From NCBI GenBank assembly GCA_903868455.1, contig CAIPVK010000098.1:1-14914 (forward strand): a stretch of 14,914 nucleotides of DNA. Reading direction: 5' to 3'. The stretch comes from an uncultured Opitutia bacterium. Its GTDB lineage: Bacteria; Verrucomicrobiota; Verrucomicrobiia; Opitutales; UBA953. Positions 13,781 through 14,914 of the stretch are shown piece by piece; the stretch's first letter is position 1; each line of letters begins with the position of its first letter. The notes under the pieces are model-generated. The model made no database searches and was not told the DNA's origin. It worked only from the letters and a program-made list of their open reading frames with translations. The position numbers and the translations under genes were made by a program.

Positions 13781-14914
13781 ATGTCCCTCCCGCGCGCGAC
13801 CCATCCCGAGGCCACCGCCGAGCTCGTCCGCCGGCTGGGCGGCCAGGTGAGCGTGGACGAGGCGGCGTGCCGCGCCGCGTCGATGGACAACACCCGCTAC
13901 AGCTTCATGCCCGAGGCGGTGGTCCGCCCGGCGGACGTCCCCGCGCTGCAGGAGGTCCTGCGCCTGGCCAACGAGCGGCGCGTCCCGGTCACCGTGCGCG
14001 GCCGCGGCACGGGCAACACCGGGGCGAGCGCCCCCATCCGCGGCGGCTGGGTCGTCCACCTCGAGGCCTGGGACACGATCGAGATCGACCCGCGGTCGTC
14101 CGTCGCGTGCGTGGGCCCGGGCGCGATCACGGCGGCGATCAACGAGCGGGCGGCGCCGCACGGGCTGTTCTTCCCGCCCGACCCGTCGTCCCTCCACCAC
14201 TGCAGCATCGGGGGCAACATCGCGACCAACGCGGGCGGGCTGCGCGCCGCCAAGTACGGCGTGGTGCGCGACCACGTCCTCGCCCTCGAGGGCCTGCTGC
14301 CCACGGGCGAGCTCGTCCGCTGGTCCGCCCCCCTGCGCAAGTTCGTCAGCGGCTACAACCTGCGCGACCTCTGGGTCGGGGCGGAGGGCACGCTGGGCAT
14401 CGTGACCAAGGCCTGGCTGCGGCTGACGCCCCTGCCGCAGGCGCGCCGCACCTTCCTGCTCGCGTTCCGGACGGACGAGGACGCGCTGCAGGCGGCGGCC
14501 GACCTCATGACCGCGCGCGTGCAGCCCTCGGTCTTCGAGTTCCTCGACCGGCAGACGGTCGCGGTGGCCCAGCGGCGCAACGGCCGCGAGGTCTTCGCGC
14601 CGGCCGACGCGGGCGGCGAGGCGGACCCCGCCCTGCTCCTGCTCGAGCTCGACGGCCACCCCGCCGCCGTGGCCGACGACGCCGCCAAGGTGCGGGCCTG
14701 GCACGCGGGACGGGCCCTGGCCGGCCGCGAGACGGAGGACCCGGCCGAGGCCGAGGCGCTCTGGCACATCCGACGCACCTGCTCCCAGGCCATGTACCTG
14801 CTGGGCGACGCCAAGCTCAACGAGGACATCGTCGTCCCCTTCCGCTCCTACGTCCCGCTCATCCGCCTCGCGCGCCGCATGCGCGACACCCACGGCCTGC
14901 CCACGCCCACCTTC
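13781..14914 (+). CDS. FAD-linked oxidase, GlcD / D-lactate dehydrogenase type (3' truncated)
   Basis: The frame is open from ATG 13781 to the window edge, giving 378 residues of an expected 450-480. It is a VAO/PCMH-fold flavoprotein of the kind that oxidises D-2-hydroxy acids such as glycolate or D-lactate, passing electrons to the respiratory chain or another acceptor. The FAD-binding half is complete: VTVRGRGTGNTGA (71-82), FPPDPSS (131-137), CSIGGNIATNAGGLRAAKYG (141-160) and GYNLRDLWVGAEGTLGIVT (191-209). The C-terminal cap has begun (LWHIRRTCSQAMY, LNEDIVVPF), where family members carry substrate-binding residues, but it is cut before the end. Whether a GlcE- or GlcF-type partner or a fused Fe-S domain follows cannot be seen. 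The exact substrate is therefore open. It lies 18 bases after nadE. Confidence 0.92.
   Translation, partial: MSLPRATHPEATAELVRRLGGQVSVDEAACRAASMDNTRYSFMPEAVVRPADVPALQEVLRLANERRVPVTVRGRGTGNTGASAPIRGGWVVHLEAWDTIEIDPRSSVACVGPGAITAAINERAAPHGLFFPPDPSSLHHCSIGGNIATNAGGLRAAKYGVVRDHVLALEGLLPTGELVRWSAPLRKFVSGYNLRDLWVGAEGTLGIVTKAWLRLTPLPQARRTFLLAFRTDEDALQAAADLMTARVQPSVFEFLDRQTVAVAQRRNGREVFAPADAGGEADPALLLLELDGHPAAVADDAAKVRAWHAGRALAGRETEDPAEAEALWHIRRTCSQAMYLLGDAKLNEDIVVPFRSYVPLIRLARRMRDTHGLPTPTF

Noticed and set aside
1..14914. tRNA/rRNA genes, CRISPR arrays, insertion sequences, prophage or defence genes
   Set aside because: None seen: no regularly spaced repeats, no transposase or integrase-like product, no cloverleaf candidate, and almost all sequence is covered by conserved-looking genes.

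Overview
This is a very GC-rich, gene-dense stretch of chromosome from a diderm bacterium, with genes on both strands and almost no non-coding sequence. The best taxonomic guess is a high-GC Verrucomicrobiota member (Opitutae-like), within the PVC superphylum. The guess rests on a chlamydial-type long GreA with an extra N-terminal part, an ArsR-methyltransferase fusion, and a secreted-TPR/ExbB/ExbD/ExbD cluster. It is an inference from protein architecture; there is no rRNA or other marker here. A probable LptE C-terminus at the left edge and the ExbB/ExbD genes both point to an outer membrane.

Layout. Positions 1-242 hold the 3' end of a probable LPS-assembly lipoprotein gene (lptE-like), followed closely by rpe (248-901). 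Converging on rpe with a 1-base gap are two minus-strand genes, rlmN (2395-1268) and a small two-helix membrane protein with a Cys-rich tail (1262-903), probably one transcript. rlmN diverges from a 677-residue GreA fusion (2475-4508) across a 79-bp gap that carries an imperfect inverted repeat. A clear intrinsic terminator (4531-4561) follows greA. Next comes an ArsR-type HTH fused to a SAM methyltransferase (4595-5533).

The centre (5596-11709) is a five-gene cluster: a 1131-residue exported TPR protein, a 322-residue exported protein, an ExbB/TolQ-type proton-channel subunit and two different ExbD/TolR subunits. It ends at a strong GAAA-loop terminator (11732-11752). No TonB, TolA, Pal or TolB is encoded in the window. 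The cluster therefore looks like a proton-motive-force-driven envelope machine whose periplasmic partners may be the TPR proteins. It is the most interesting system here. The right end has glutamine-dependent NAD+ synthetase (11825-13762) and the first 378 codons of a GlcD-type FAD-linked oxidase running off the window.

Expression signals. Shine-Dalgarno sequences at sensible spacing are largely missing. Several starts instead sit just downstream of a TTGNNN - 16-18 bp - degenerate -10 arrangement, which suggests leaderless or very short-leader mRNAs. These promoter calls were made by eye and are low to moderate in confidence. No tRNA, rRNA, CRISPR array, insertion sequence or phage gene was seen.
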